Origin: Acidobacteriota bacterium
GTDB lineage: Bacteria; Actinomycetota; Acidimicrobiia; Acidimicrobiales; RAAP-2
Length of the DNA: 64,000 bases
Reading direction: 5' to 3'
Assembly: GCA_018971185.1 (NCBI GenBank)
Contig: JAGXBH010000001.1
Coordinates: forward strand, 62,001 to 126,000
Both the position numbers and the translations under genes were made by a program. Below the pieces are notes generated by a model, which was not told the DNA's origin, did not search any database, and saw only the letters and a list, made by a program, of their open reading frames with translations. This document shows positions 26,099 through 33,432 of this stretch, piece after piece (positions within the stretch are counted from its first letter, which is position 1; every line of letters begins with the position of its first letter).

Positions 26099-28177
26099 CT
26101 ATCCGACGAGCGTCGTGGTGGTCGTGGTGGTCGGCGTGGTCGGTGTGGTGGTCGTGGTAGTGCCGGTCGCACCCGTGACGCCCGTCACGCCGCTCACGCC
26201 GGTGGTCCCGGTGACGCCCGTCACACCGGTGGTCCCGGTGACGCCCGTCACGCCGGTGAGGCCCGTCGGACCCGCGGTCTGGCAGTACTCCAAAGTGATC
26301 GTCGAGCCGTAGGGGGCCAGCTGACCCTTGCTCACGCTTTGGGTGACGACCTCGTTGATCTGGGCGGCGGTGCACAAACTCGGCGGCGCCGGGTTCTCCA
26401 CGGCGACGAAGCCATAGTTGCTCAGCAGCGTGGCGGCCGTGTTGCGCAGCCGACCCGTCAGCTGGGGCACGACCGTGGGGCAGCCGCCGGAGGAGGTCAC
26501 GAGCTGGATCGACGTGCCCGACGTGACCTGGGTCCCGACAGCGGGGACCGTGCCCTGCACCAGGCCCGCGGCGACGGTGTTCGAGCACTTCGTCGAGGGA
26601 ACGGGCTTCACCGAGAGGCCTTGGGAGGTCAACGTGGCGGTGGCGGTGATCGTGGAGTCCCCCGACACAGTGGGCACGGGGAACTTACCGCCCGGGGGTA
26701 GGTAGTACAGGATGACCTGGGACTGCGGCTTGACCGACTGACCCGGCAACGGCGACTGGCACATCACCACGTTCGGCGCCGGGGTGGCGGTGCAGGAGGC
26801 CGTGGCGCTCTGGGGGACCGGCACCAGATGCTTGGCCGAGAGGGCGGCCTCCGCGTTGGTGAGCGACATCTTGGTGACGTCGGGCACGGTCACCGGCGGG
26901 ATCGCCACGCCCAACGAGATGACCAGGGTGATGGTGGTGCTCGAGGTCACCTTGGAGCCCTTGGCCGGTTTGGTACTCACCACGAGTCCCTTGGCCACGG
27001 CCGAGGAGTTGACACGACTGGTCGCGATGTTGGCCAGGCTGATCCCGTCCTGGGTCAACGCCGCGGTGGCCGCGGCGGCGGTCTCGCCGCGCAGGTCGGG
27101 CATCACCGAGAGGCTGTGCTGGGACGACGTCACGAAGTACGCGACCACGCCGGCGATCACGACGACCAACGCGACCCCGATGAGCAGGCCCCGATTGGGG
27201 CTACGGCGCCGACGCTTCACGTTCTGACGAGGGCCCGACAGGACCGGCACCGCTTGCGTGCGCTCGCCCGCGGCGACGGTCTTGACCATCTGGGTCGAGT
27301 CGTTGCCGAAGAACGCCCCACCGCCTCCCGCGGCGTGGACCGGCTGGCCGTCCACGAAGCGTAGGAGGTCGGCGCGCAACTCGTCGGCGGTCGCGTAACG
27401 CTGGGCCGGCGACTTCGCCAGGGCCTTCATCACGATGGCCTCCACGTCACGCGGCACGGTGGGGTTCACCTGCGTCGGTGGCGTGACGGTGCCGTGCACG
27501 TGCTGCGTCGACACCTCGAGCGGGGTCTCGCCCACGAACGGGGGTCGCCCGACCAGCATCTCGTACATGACGACGCCCAGCGCGTACACGTCGGAACGTC
27601 CGTCGACGGCCGCGCCCTCGGCCTGCTCGGGCGAGAAGTACGTCGCGGTCCCCATCACGAGACCGTCCTCGGTGAGGTGGTCCTCGCTCGACATCGCTTG
27701 GGCGATGCCGAAGTCGGTCACCTTCACCTGCGCGTCAGCGGTGATCAGGATGTTGCCCGGCTTCACGTCACGGTGCACCATCGCGTTGCGGTGCGCGTAG
27801 TTGAGTGCCGCCGCCACCTGGGCCGACAACTGCGCGGTGCGCGACGCGGTCAGCACGTGTCCGTCGCGCAGCACCTCGGCGAGGGAGCGACCCTCGACCA
27901 GCTCCATCACGATGAAGTAGGTCCCCTCGTCCTCGCCCCAGTCGAAGACCGGGACGATGTTGGGGTGCGAGAGTTTGGCGGCGGCTTGCGCCTCGCGACG
28001 GAAACGTTCGACGAACAGCGGATCGGCACTCAGTTCCGGGTAGAGGATCTTGAGCGCCACGGGGCGATTGAGCAGGAGGTCCTGCGCACGATAGACCATG
28101 GCCATGCCACCACGCGCGATGAGGTGAGTCACCTGATAACGGTGAGAATAAAGACGTGCGTCGTCCACTGGCTCCAT
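26099..28177 (-). CDS. pknB: PASTA serine/threonine kinase PknB with collagen-like tail
   Basis: Transmembrane kinase of cell growth and division, 692 residues. The kinase domain (about 13-275) has GGMAMVY, catalytic Lys43, HRDVKPGN (135-142), DFG (155-157) and GTATYFSPEQ. The activation loop has one Thr (169) ahead of the GT motif, unlike the paired threonines of mycobacterial PknB. A basic juxtamembrane segment and a helix (330-350) lead to four PASTA domains (about 355-635). The last 56 residues are unusual: eleven Gly-X-Thr/Ser triplets, then a Thr/Pro-rich run. The ATG start is 9 nt after a TAGGCT box. It is the only kinase here; pknA is absent. Confidence 0.95.
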   Translation of the reverse strand: MEPVDDARLYSHRYQVTHLIARGGMAMVYRAQDLLLNRPVALKILYPELSADPLFVERFRREAQAAAKLSHPNIVPVFDWGEDEGTYFIVMELVEGRSLAEVLRDGHVLTASRTAQLSAQVAAALNYAHRNAMVHRDVKPGNILITADAQVKVTDFGIAQAMSSEDHLTEDGLVMGTATYFSPEQAEGAAVDGRSDVYALGVVMYEMLVGRPPFVGETPLEVSTQHVHGTVTPPTQVNPTVPRDVEAIVMKALAKSPAQRYATADELRADLLRFVDGQPVHAAGGGGAFFGNDSTQMVKTVAAGERTQAVPVLSGPRQNVKRRRRSPNRGLLIGVALVVVIAGVVAYFVTSSQHSLSVMPDLRGETAAAATAALTQDGISLANIATSRVNSSAVAKGLVVSTKPAKGSKVTSSTTITLVISLGVAIPPVTVPDVTKMSLTNAEAALSAKHLVPVPQSATASCTATPAPNVVMCQSPLPGQSVKPQSQVILYYLPPGGKFPVPTVSGDSTITATATLTSQGLSVKPVPSTKCSNTVAAGLVQGTVPAVGTQVTSGTSIQLVTSSGGCPTVVPQLTGRLRNTAATLLSNYGFVAVENPAPPSLCTAAQINEVVTQSVSKGQLAPYGSTITLEYCQTAGPTGLTGVTGVTGTTGVTGVTGTTGVSGVTGVTGATGTTTTTTPTTPTTTTTTTLVG
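26162..26271 (-). repeat. Short tandem repeats encoding Gly-X-Thr collagen-like triplets
   Basis: About 110 bp of degenerate 9-, 18- and 27-bp units (for example GGTGACGCCCGTCAC on the plus strand) encode the Gly-Val-Thr and Gly-Thr-Thr triplets near the PknB C-terminus. The repeat is prone to slippage in whole codons and so could vary in copy number. Confidence 0.85.
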
Positions 28178-28186
28178 ACCCCTACT

Positions 28187-28192
28187 AGCCTA
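28187..28192 (-). promoter_or_regulatory. -10 box (TAGGCT) of pknB
   Basis: TAGGCT on the minus strand (28192 to 28187) lies 9 nt before the pknB ATG in the 48-bp gap after pbpA. pknB-crgA can therefore be expressed apart from the fhaA-pbpA genes. Confidence 0.45.
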
Positions 28193-28225
28193 CGCCGTCC
28201 CCTGGACGTCTCATCGCGTTCTTAT

Positions 28226-29740
28226 TCAGCTCGCACAGGTCGTCGCCGTGCCCGTCGAGGGTTGTCCCGCCTGGATGGCCAACGCGCCCTCAATCAGGCA
28301 CTTGACGATAGGACCGGCCACCTGGGCGCCGTAGTTCGAGTAGCCCTGGAACGGCATCGCCACCGCGACGGCGACCGTGGGGTGCGACGCGGGCGCGAAG
28401 GCGATCATCCAGTCGTCGGTCAGGGTGTTATTGCGGGTCTGTGCGGTACCGGTCTTGGCGGCCACCTCGTCCTGGGGCAGGAATCCCACCTGGGACGCCG
28501 TGCCGAAGGCCACCACGTTCTTCATCAACGGCACGATCACGGCCGCCTGGGCCGGGGTGATGGGCTGCTTCCACACGGTGGGGGTGTACTTGCTGATGAC
28601 CGTGCCGTCGGGGCCGACGATGGACTGCATCAGGTGCGGCGTCATGATGGTCCCCCCGTCGGCGATGCCCGCGGCGACCAGGGCCTGCTCCAGGGGGGTG
28701 GCGCGGACGTTGCCTTGCCCGATCGAGGAGTAGGCCAGGAAGGGGATGTTGTAGGTGAAGCTGCGCGCGGTGGGGAAGAAGGCGTTGGACACCAGGGGAC
28801 GTCCGTAAGGGAGGTCGATCGGCGGGAGTTGGTTGTAGCCAAAGGCGTTGGCCATCTTCGTCAGGTCCACCGCGCCCAGGTCGAGCCCGAGGCGGGCGTA
28901 GCCCGGGTCGCACGAGACGGGCAGCATCTGCTGCACCGTGCCGCCGCAGGCGGAGAAGCCGTCGTTGTAGAGCTTGAGCGTCGACGTCGGCGGGATCATG
29001 TAGTTCAAGACGGGATACTTCTTGGTGAGCAGCGCCGGCTTGTACTTGGCGGCCGCGGCGGTGGTGATGACCTTGAAGGTCGAACCCGGGGGGAAGGTCT
29101 GCTGGGTGGCGACCACGCCCAGCGGTGGGAAGCCGTTGGCGTTGTTCTTCGAGATCTTGTTGTAGTAGGCCAAGGCCTTGGAGTAGCTGGGCGAGGCCAG
29201 GTACTCGGGCTCGTAGGTCGGGTTGGAGTACATCGCCATGATGGCGCCCGTCTGGGGCTGGATGACCACGGCGGCGCCGTCCTGGCCACCCATCGCGACC
29301 TGGGCGATGCGCTGCAACGCCGGGTAGAGCGTCGTCTGGACGCTGTCGGCGGCCATCGTGGGCGCGAGCACCTGTTCGAAGTTCTGGGCGGGCTGCGCGT
29401 GTGCCGTCAACTCCGTGTTGTACTCCTCCTCCAAGCCCCACGTGGTCCCGAGGGCCGGCGCCACGAAGCCGACGACCCCCGCCGTGAGACTCCCGAGGGG
29501 GTATTCGCGCTGGAAGTACTTGCCCGAGGCGCTCGTCGGCAGGGAATCCGCCAGCACCGTCCCGTCGGCCCCCAGGATCTCACCACGGGGAGCCGAGCTC
29601 GACACGGAGTTGACTCGCGGGTTGAGCGGTGACGCGCTGAGCGCCCCCGCCCGGAAGTACTGCACGTAGGCCGACTGGGCCGCGACGACGACGAACAGCA
29701 GCAGGATCAACGACGCCAGGATAGAGAGCCGTCGCGACAC
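28226..29740 (-). CDS. pbpA: Penicillin-binding protein A (class B transpeptidase)
   Basis: Cell-wall transpeptidase with an N-terminal anchor (about 8-27) and 504 residues in total. The active-site serine is in PPGSTFKV (SxxK). The third motif is AAKTGTAQ. The second motif, usually SxN, reads SCD in PVSCDPGYARLG, so the polar Asn is replaced by Asp. The pre-catalytic region (SSAPRGEILGADGTVLA) is typical of the mycobacterial PbpA group. It starts 3 bp after the pstP stop, the place where rodA lies in Mycobacterium; rodA is missing. Confidence 0.94.
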   Translation of the reverse strand: MSRRLSILASLILLLFVVVAAQSAYVQYFRAGALSASPLNPRVNSVSSSAPRGEILGADGTVLADSLPTSASGKYFQREYPLGSLTAGVVGFVAPALGTTWGLEEEYNTELTAHAQPAQNFEQVLAPTMAADSVQTTLYPALQRIAQVAMGGQDGAAVVIQPQTGAIMAMYSNPTYEPEYLASPSYSKALAYYNKISKNNANGFPPLGVVATQQTFPPGSTFKVITTAAAAKYKPALLTKKYPVLNYMIPPTSTLKLYNDGFSACGGTVQQMLPVSCDPGYARLGLDLGAVDLTKMANAFGYNQLPPIDLPYGRPLVSNAFFPTARSFTYNIPFLAYSSIGQGNVRATPLEQALVAAGIADGGTIMTPHLMQSIVGPDGTVISKYTPTVWKQPITPAQAAVIVPLMKNVVAFGTASQVGFLPQDEVAAKTGTAQTRNNTLTDDWMIAFAPASHPTVAVAVAMPFQGYSNYGAQVAGPIVKCLIEGALAIQAGQPSTGTATTCAS

Positions 29741-29742
29741 GA

Positions 29743-30984
29743 TCAGCCCTTGGCCGTGGTCGGCGTCGTGACGGTCGTGGAGGTCGTCGAGTTCGGTGCG
29801 GTCGCGACCGTGGTCGTCGTGACGACCGTGGTCGTCGTGGTCGTCGTGGTGGGCGTGCGGCTCGACAGGTACAGGCCGCGTAGGAAGAAGGCGTAGTTAC
29901 GCGCCGCGACGATCGACGGCTCCGCGATGGTCGCCTTGACCGAGAGCCGCGCGGCGGGCTGCAGGTCGGCCATCAGGTCGCCGGTCCTCCACACGAGTCT
30001 CGGCTTGTACCACAACACCCCGTTGGGCTGGCCCTCATAGACGCCAATGTACTTGCCGGCCGGCGCGAGGTAGTAGGTCGAATAGGCGTACCAGTGCACG
30101 ATGAAGAAGAAGGCCCAGACGACGGCCGCCAGGATGATCACGCCAACCGCCGACCGCCACGTGGGTCGCGGCCCCCTGCGGCGCTGTCGACTCGACACGG
30201 TGGCCTCGAGCGGGGGTGGCGCGGCGGACATCGTGCTGTTGATCTCACGTGTCGCCTCGTGCGCCTCGTCGAACTCCAGGAGCACCGCGGAGATGTTGTC
30301 GCGTCCGCCCGACGCCTTCGCCGCGTCGATCAGGTTGCTGACCGCAGTGTCGAGCGAGACGTCGGCCCCCGCCAACTCCGCCAGGTGCGCGGGGTCGAGC
30401 TCGTTGGAGAGTCCGTCGCTGCACAGCAGGATGCGATCACCGGCCTGCACGTGCAGCGACATCACGTCGATCTCGATGTTGTCGTCGACGCCGATGGCCC
30501 GCGTCAATTGATGTCGGCGCGGGTGGGTGAGGGCCTCCTCGGAGGTGAGACGGCCCAGACGCACCCACTCCTCCGCGACCGAGTGATCGGCGCTGAGCTG
30601 ACGTAGCGCGCCATCGCGCAGTTGATAGGCACGGCTGTCACCGACGTGCAACATCGTCGGCGTCGTCACGCCGGGACCGTCGTGGGTGAGGCCGACGACC
30701 ATGACGGTGGTGCCCATGCCGAAGCGCTCGGGATTCTCCTTGGCGTCGGACAGGACGACTTGGTTGGCGTCTTGGATGCCACTCAGCAGTCCCTCGACCG
30801 TGGGTCGCGTCAGGAAGCTGTTGTAGATCGCCTCGACGGCCATCGCCGACGCCACTTCCCCGGCGGCGTGGCCACCCATTCCGTCGGCCACGATGGCGAG
30901 CGAGTCGTCGACGAAGACGGCGTCCTGGTTCGTCTCACGAACCAGTCCGGTGTCCGTGGCGGCGGCGTAGCGCCAACGCGTCAA
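29743..30984 (-). CDS. pstP: PP2C-type protein phosphatase PstP with Thr-rich tail
   Basis: The phosphatase opposing PknB, 413 residues. PP2C motifs are intact: VRETNQDAV, VADGMGGHAAGE, GTTVMVVGL, LHVGDSRAY, LLCSDGLSNEL and GGRDNISAVLLE. A helix near 285-305 leads to an exported domain of about 70 residues and a 39-residue end made mostly of Thr with Val, Pro and Ser. The start is TTG overlapping the fhaB stop by 4 bp. The exported Thr-rich end echoes the PknB tail and is not a feature I know from mycobacterial PstP. Confidence 0.94.
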   Translation of the reverse strand: MTRWRYAAATDTGLVRETNQDAVFVDDSLAIVADGMGGHAAGEVASAMAVEAIYNSFLTRPTVEGLLSGIQDANQVVLSDAKENPERFGMGTTVMVVGLTHDGPGVTTPTMLHVGDSRAYQLRDGALRQLSADHSVAEEWVRLGRLTSEEALTHPRRHQLTRAIGVDDNIEIDVMSLHVQAGDRILLCSDGLSNELDPAHLAELAGADVSLDTAVSNLIDAAKASGGRDNISAVLLEFDEAHEATREINSTMSAAPPPLEATVSSRQRRRGPRPTWRSAVGVIILAAVVWAFFFIVHWYAYSTYYLAPAGKYIGVYEGQPNGVLWYKPRLVWRTGDLMADLQPAARLSVKATIAEPSIVAARNYAFFLRGLYLSSRTPTTTTTTTTVVTTTTVATAPNSTTSTTVTTPTTAKG

Positions 30985-31424
30985 CGAACCACCTCGAACA
31001 AGACACCGCCCACCTGCACGATGTCACCCTTCTCCAAGTGCACGCGTCCATGCACCATTGTCTGGTTCACGTAGGTCCCGTTGGTGGAGCCGAGGTCCTC
31101 CACCGTCAGGTCGCCATCGTCGTTGGAGAAACGAGCGTGGCGCGACGACAGGTAGGTGTCGGGGACCACGAGGTCGCACTCGGCGCCGCGCCCGATGACG
31201 AACGCCGGATCGACGCCCACGCGCTCACCCTCGAACTCGGGCGGTTCGACGAACTCGAGTGCCAGGTTCGCGCGCCGGCGTCGCTCCTTGGTCGGTCCCT
31301 CCACCGGGCGCGATTCGACGATCGCCACACGCAGCACCCTCGCGAAGAACAAGACGGCGATGACCATCACGAGCACCTGCAGCGGACGAACCACCGCGGC
31401 GTAGTTCGTCGTCGCGCCCAACAC
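30981..31424 (-). CDS. fhaB: FHA-domain protein FhaB/FipA
   Basis: The 147-residue protein has an N-terminal helix (about 12-33), a basic linker, and an FHA domain with VIGRGAECDLVVPD, LSSRHARF and DLGSTNGTYVN. FHA domains bind phospho-threonine, and FhaB links PknB-type kinases to division in mycobacteria. The GTG at 31424 lies 2 bp after the fhaA stop. The stop overlaps the pstP start. The full phosphopeptide-binding set (Gly-Arg, Ser-x2-His, Asn-Gly) is present. Confidence 0.92.
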   Translation of the reverse strand: MLGATTNYAAVVRPLQVLVMVIAVLFFARVLRVAIVESRPVEGPTKERRRRANLALEFVEPPEFEGERVGVDPAFVIGRGAECDLVVPDTYLSSRHARFSNDDGDLTVEDLGSTNGTYVNQTMVHGRVHLEKGDIVQVGGVLFEVVR

Positions 31425-31426
31425 GA

Positions 31427-32074
31427 CTACGCCAGCTCTATTCGAAAATGCAGGGTGCCCACGGTGATGTCGTCGCGCGGCGATAGGGACACCGCGTCGA
31501 TGCGGTGACCGTTCACGAAGGTGCCGTTGGTCGAGCGCAGGTCGCGGATCGCCACGCCCTCCGCGGTGCGCCACACCTCGGCGTGTTGACGCGAGACGTT
31601 GGAGTCGTTGATCACGACCCCGGCCTGCGGGCTCCGGCCGATGATCAGAGGGGTCTCACCCACGACGAAGGTGCGGCCGTCGCCCGCGATGAGCCGCGGC
31701 TCACTATTGCCACCGACGAAGTCGGTCTCGACCGCGATGTCGCCGGTCTTGACGTCGTCGTCCACGTACACCTCGACGTCCACGGGGCCGACGAAGCTGT
31801 ACCCCTCGTTCAGCGCGTGCTGGCGCACCGTCTCCTCGAGCTCGGCGATCAGCGCCTTCTGGAAGCCGTCGAAGCGCTCGGCGTCGGCGGGACTCAGCCA
31901 CACCCGTACGACGTTCGGTGAGAGGGGTCCCTGGGTCGAGAGGCGACGCGTCAGGTCAATCTCCCGTACGATACGGGTGCCGATCTCAATGGGCTGGAGC
32001 GCGTTCTTGAACGGACGCGACAGCGTCCTCTCAAAGATTCGCTCGAGACCGTTTTCGACTTTCTTCAGGACCAT
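31427..32074 (-). CDS. fhaA: FHA-domain protein FhaA
   Basis: The 215-residue protein has an N-terminal FhaA-type domain (about 1-115) of unknown fold class that begins MVLKKVENGLERIFERTLSR, and a C-terminal FHA domain with IIGRSPQAGVVINDSNVSRQH and DLRSTNGTFVNGHRI. The mycobacterial protein has a long Gln/Gly/Tyr-rich linker between the two; here the linker is about 30 residues. The start was set at the ATG with GGA upstream and a TACAGT box 10 nt away. In mycobacteria FhaA binds lipid-II flippase MviN, controlling wall synthesis. Confidence 0.93.
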   Translation of the reverse strand: MVLKKVENGLERIFERTLSRPFKNALQPIEIGTRIVREIDLTRRLSTQGPLSPNVVRVWLSPADAERFDGFQKALIAELEETVRQHALNEGYSFVGPVDVEVYVDDDVKTGDIAVETDFVGGNSEPRLIAGDGRTFVVGETPLIIGRSPQAGVVINDSNVSRQHAEVWRTAEGVAIRDLRSTNGTFVNGHRIDAVSLSPRDDITVGTLHFRIELA

Positions 32075-32143
32075 GTCATCCTTCACTGTACCGGTCCCAC
32101 CCGTCCCCCGATTGGCCGACGGCGCACGGGTATGGATTTGCAC

Positions 32144-32149
32144 TAAGGT
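32144..32149 (+). promoter_or_regulatory. -10 box (TAAGGT) of tRNA-Leu
   Basis: TAAGGT ends 11 nt before the mature 5' end of tRNA-Leu, so it is a likely promoter element, divergent from fhaA. Confidence 0.4.
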
Positions 32150-32160
32150 TGTCACCTCTA

Positions 32161-32246
32161 GGGCGAGTGGCGAAATGGCAGACGCGCAGGCTTCAGGTGC
32201 CTGTATTCGAAAGGATGTGCGGGTTCAAGTCCCGCCTCGCCCACCA
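32161..32246 (+). tRNA. tRNA-Leu (anticodon CAG)
   Basis: Class II tRNA with acceptor GGGCGAG/CTCGCCC, anticodon stem CAGGC/GCCTG around TTCAGGT (anticodon CAG), a long variable arm, T arm GGGTTCAAGTCCC and encoded CCA. It is divergent from fhaA. Mycobacterium tuberculosis has leuT in the same place and orientation relative to fhaA. Confidence 0.97.
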
Positions 32247-32582
32247 CGGTGATCCGACAGATCTTCTGGGACGGATGAACGCTCAGACTGCCCTCTTATC
32301 CTGTCGCTGATGGTTGACCGAGGGATCGAGGGTCAGGTATCGGGTCATCGCCGCGCCCCTCGACAAAGACGCGAACGACTGAGTACCCATGAGGAGCACT
32401 CGCTCGCCACTGTGCTCCCCCGGCCTACCGCCTTTCCATCGGTCCACCTCCGACCGTTGGGATGACGAGGGAGAGGCGGGTAGCCGTCACCTTGTCCCGT
32501 TCAACAATGAGGCTCGACTCACGACGCGCCACCACCCTGGCTCACCAGAGGAACTCCCGTAGGTCACCTGCGCCAGGGCGAA
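32247..32582. other. Intergenic stretch without recognisable features
   Basis: About 336 bp between tRNA-Leu and the VIT1-like gene. Stops interrupt all frames and no strong hairpin, tRNA or conserved motif was seen. It probably holds the tRNA terminator and relics. Confidence 0.5.
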
Positions 32583-33275
32583 CTAGGTGGCGGTACCGAA
32601 GAGGGCGCCGATGGCGTAGGTGACGGCGAGGGCGAGGGCGCCACCGACCCCGACGCGCAGCGCGCCGCGCACGCGCGGGGCGCTGCCGAGCGCGGCCCCC
32701 ACGACCCCCAGAACGCACAGCGCACTCAGAGTGACTCCCACGATGATCGCGGTGCGAATCCCTGAGGGTGAGAGTGCGGCCGACAACAGCGGTGCGACGG
32801 CACCAACGGCGAAGCTCGCCGCCGACGCCGCGGCCGCCTGCAAGGGGCGCGCCGCGCCCGCCTCGGTGTGGCCCAACTCATCGCGCAGGTGCGCCCCAAG
32901 AGGGTCCTTCGCGTGGAGGGCGGCCGCGACCTGCGAAGCGAGGTCGTGGGTAAGCCCCCGGTCCACATAGATGTTGGTCAACTCGTGCAGCTCCGCAGCG
33001 GGGTCCGCCGCGAGCTCTTGCTCCTCACGTCGCCGATCAGCCCTCTCGGTGTCGGCCTGGGCGGTCACGGAGACGTACTCACCGATCGCCATCGCCATCG
33101 CGCCGGCACTGAGAGCGGCCACACCGGCGGTGAGAATCGCGTTTCGACTCGCGCCCGCCGCGGCCACGCCGACCAGCAGCGCGGCGGTCGACACCAGACC
33201 GTCATCGGCACCCAGCACCGCGGCCCTCAACCATCCCGAGCGTTCAGATCGATGCCGCTCGTCATGTGTGTCCAT
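32583..33275 (-). CDS. VIT1/CCC1-family Fe/Mn transporter-like protein
   Basis: The 230-residue membrane protein begins with RAAVLGADDGLVSTAALLVGV, the conserved first helix of the vacuolar iron transporter family. AGAMAMAIGEYVSVTAQAD is the second conserved helix, with metal-binding Met and Glu. A charged cytoplasmic stretch (about 85-135, rich in Glu, Asp and His) fits the family metal-binding domain. Three more helices follow. The ATG at 33275 has TACCTT 6 nt upstream, so it is probably leaderless. It should move Fe(II) or Mn(II) out of the cytoplasm. Confidence 0.92.
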   Translation of the reverse strand: MDTHDERHRSERSGWLRAAVLGADDGLVSTAALLVGVAAAGASRNAILTAGVAALSAGAMAMAIGEYVSVTAQADTERADRRREEQELAADPAAELHELTNIYVDRGLTHDLASQVAAALHAKDPLGAHLRDELGHTEAGAARPLQAAAASAASFAVGAVAPLLSAALSPSGIRTAIIVGVTLSALCVLGVVGAALGSAPRVRGALRVGVGGALALAVTYAIGALFGTAT

Positions 33276-33281
33276 ACCAGC

Positions 33282-33287
33282 AAGGTA
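33282..33287 (-). promoter_or_regulatory. -10 box (TACCTT) of the VIT1-like gene
   Basis: TACCTT on the minus strand (33287 to 33282) lies 6 nt before the ATG at 33275. Confidence 0.45.
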
Positions 33288-33432
33288 CACGCCCACGCGA
33301 AGCACCAAAGTCCCAATGTCGGCCCCGCGCCGACGGGTCACGGCACCCTCGAGGACCTCACGTCCCCGAGGGTGCTCTACGACGTACGTGCGGTGTCGTG
33401 ATCGGCACCTCGTATCGACGCGTCGTTGGACT

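Noticed and set aside
27494-29632. Open frame of 712 codons on the plus strand
   Set aside because: It lies antisense to pknB and pbpA, which have intact family motifs. High-GC codon bias opens long frames on the opposite strand; the translation is Arg/Gly/His-rich with no domain.
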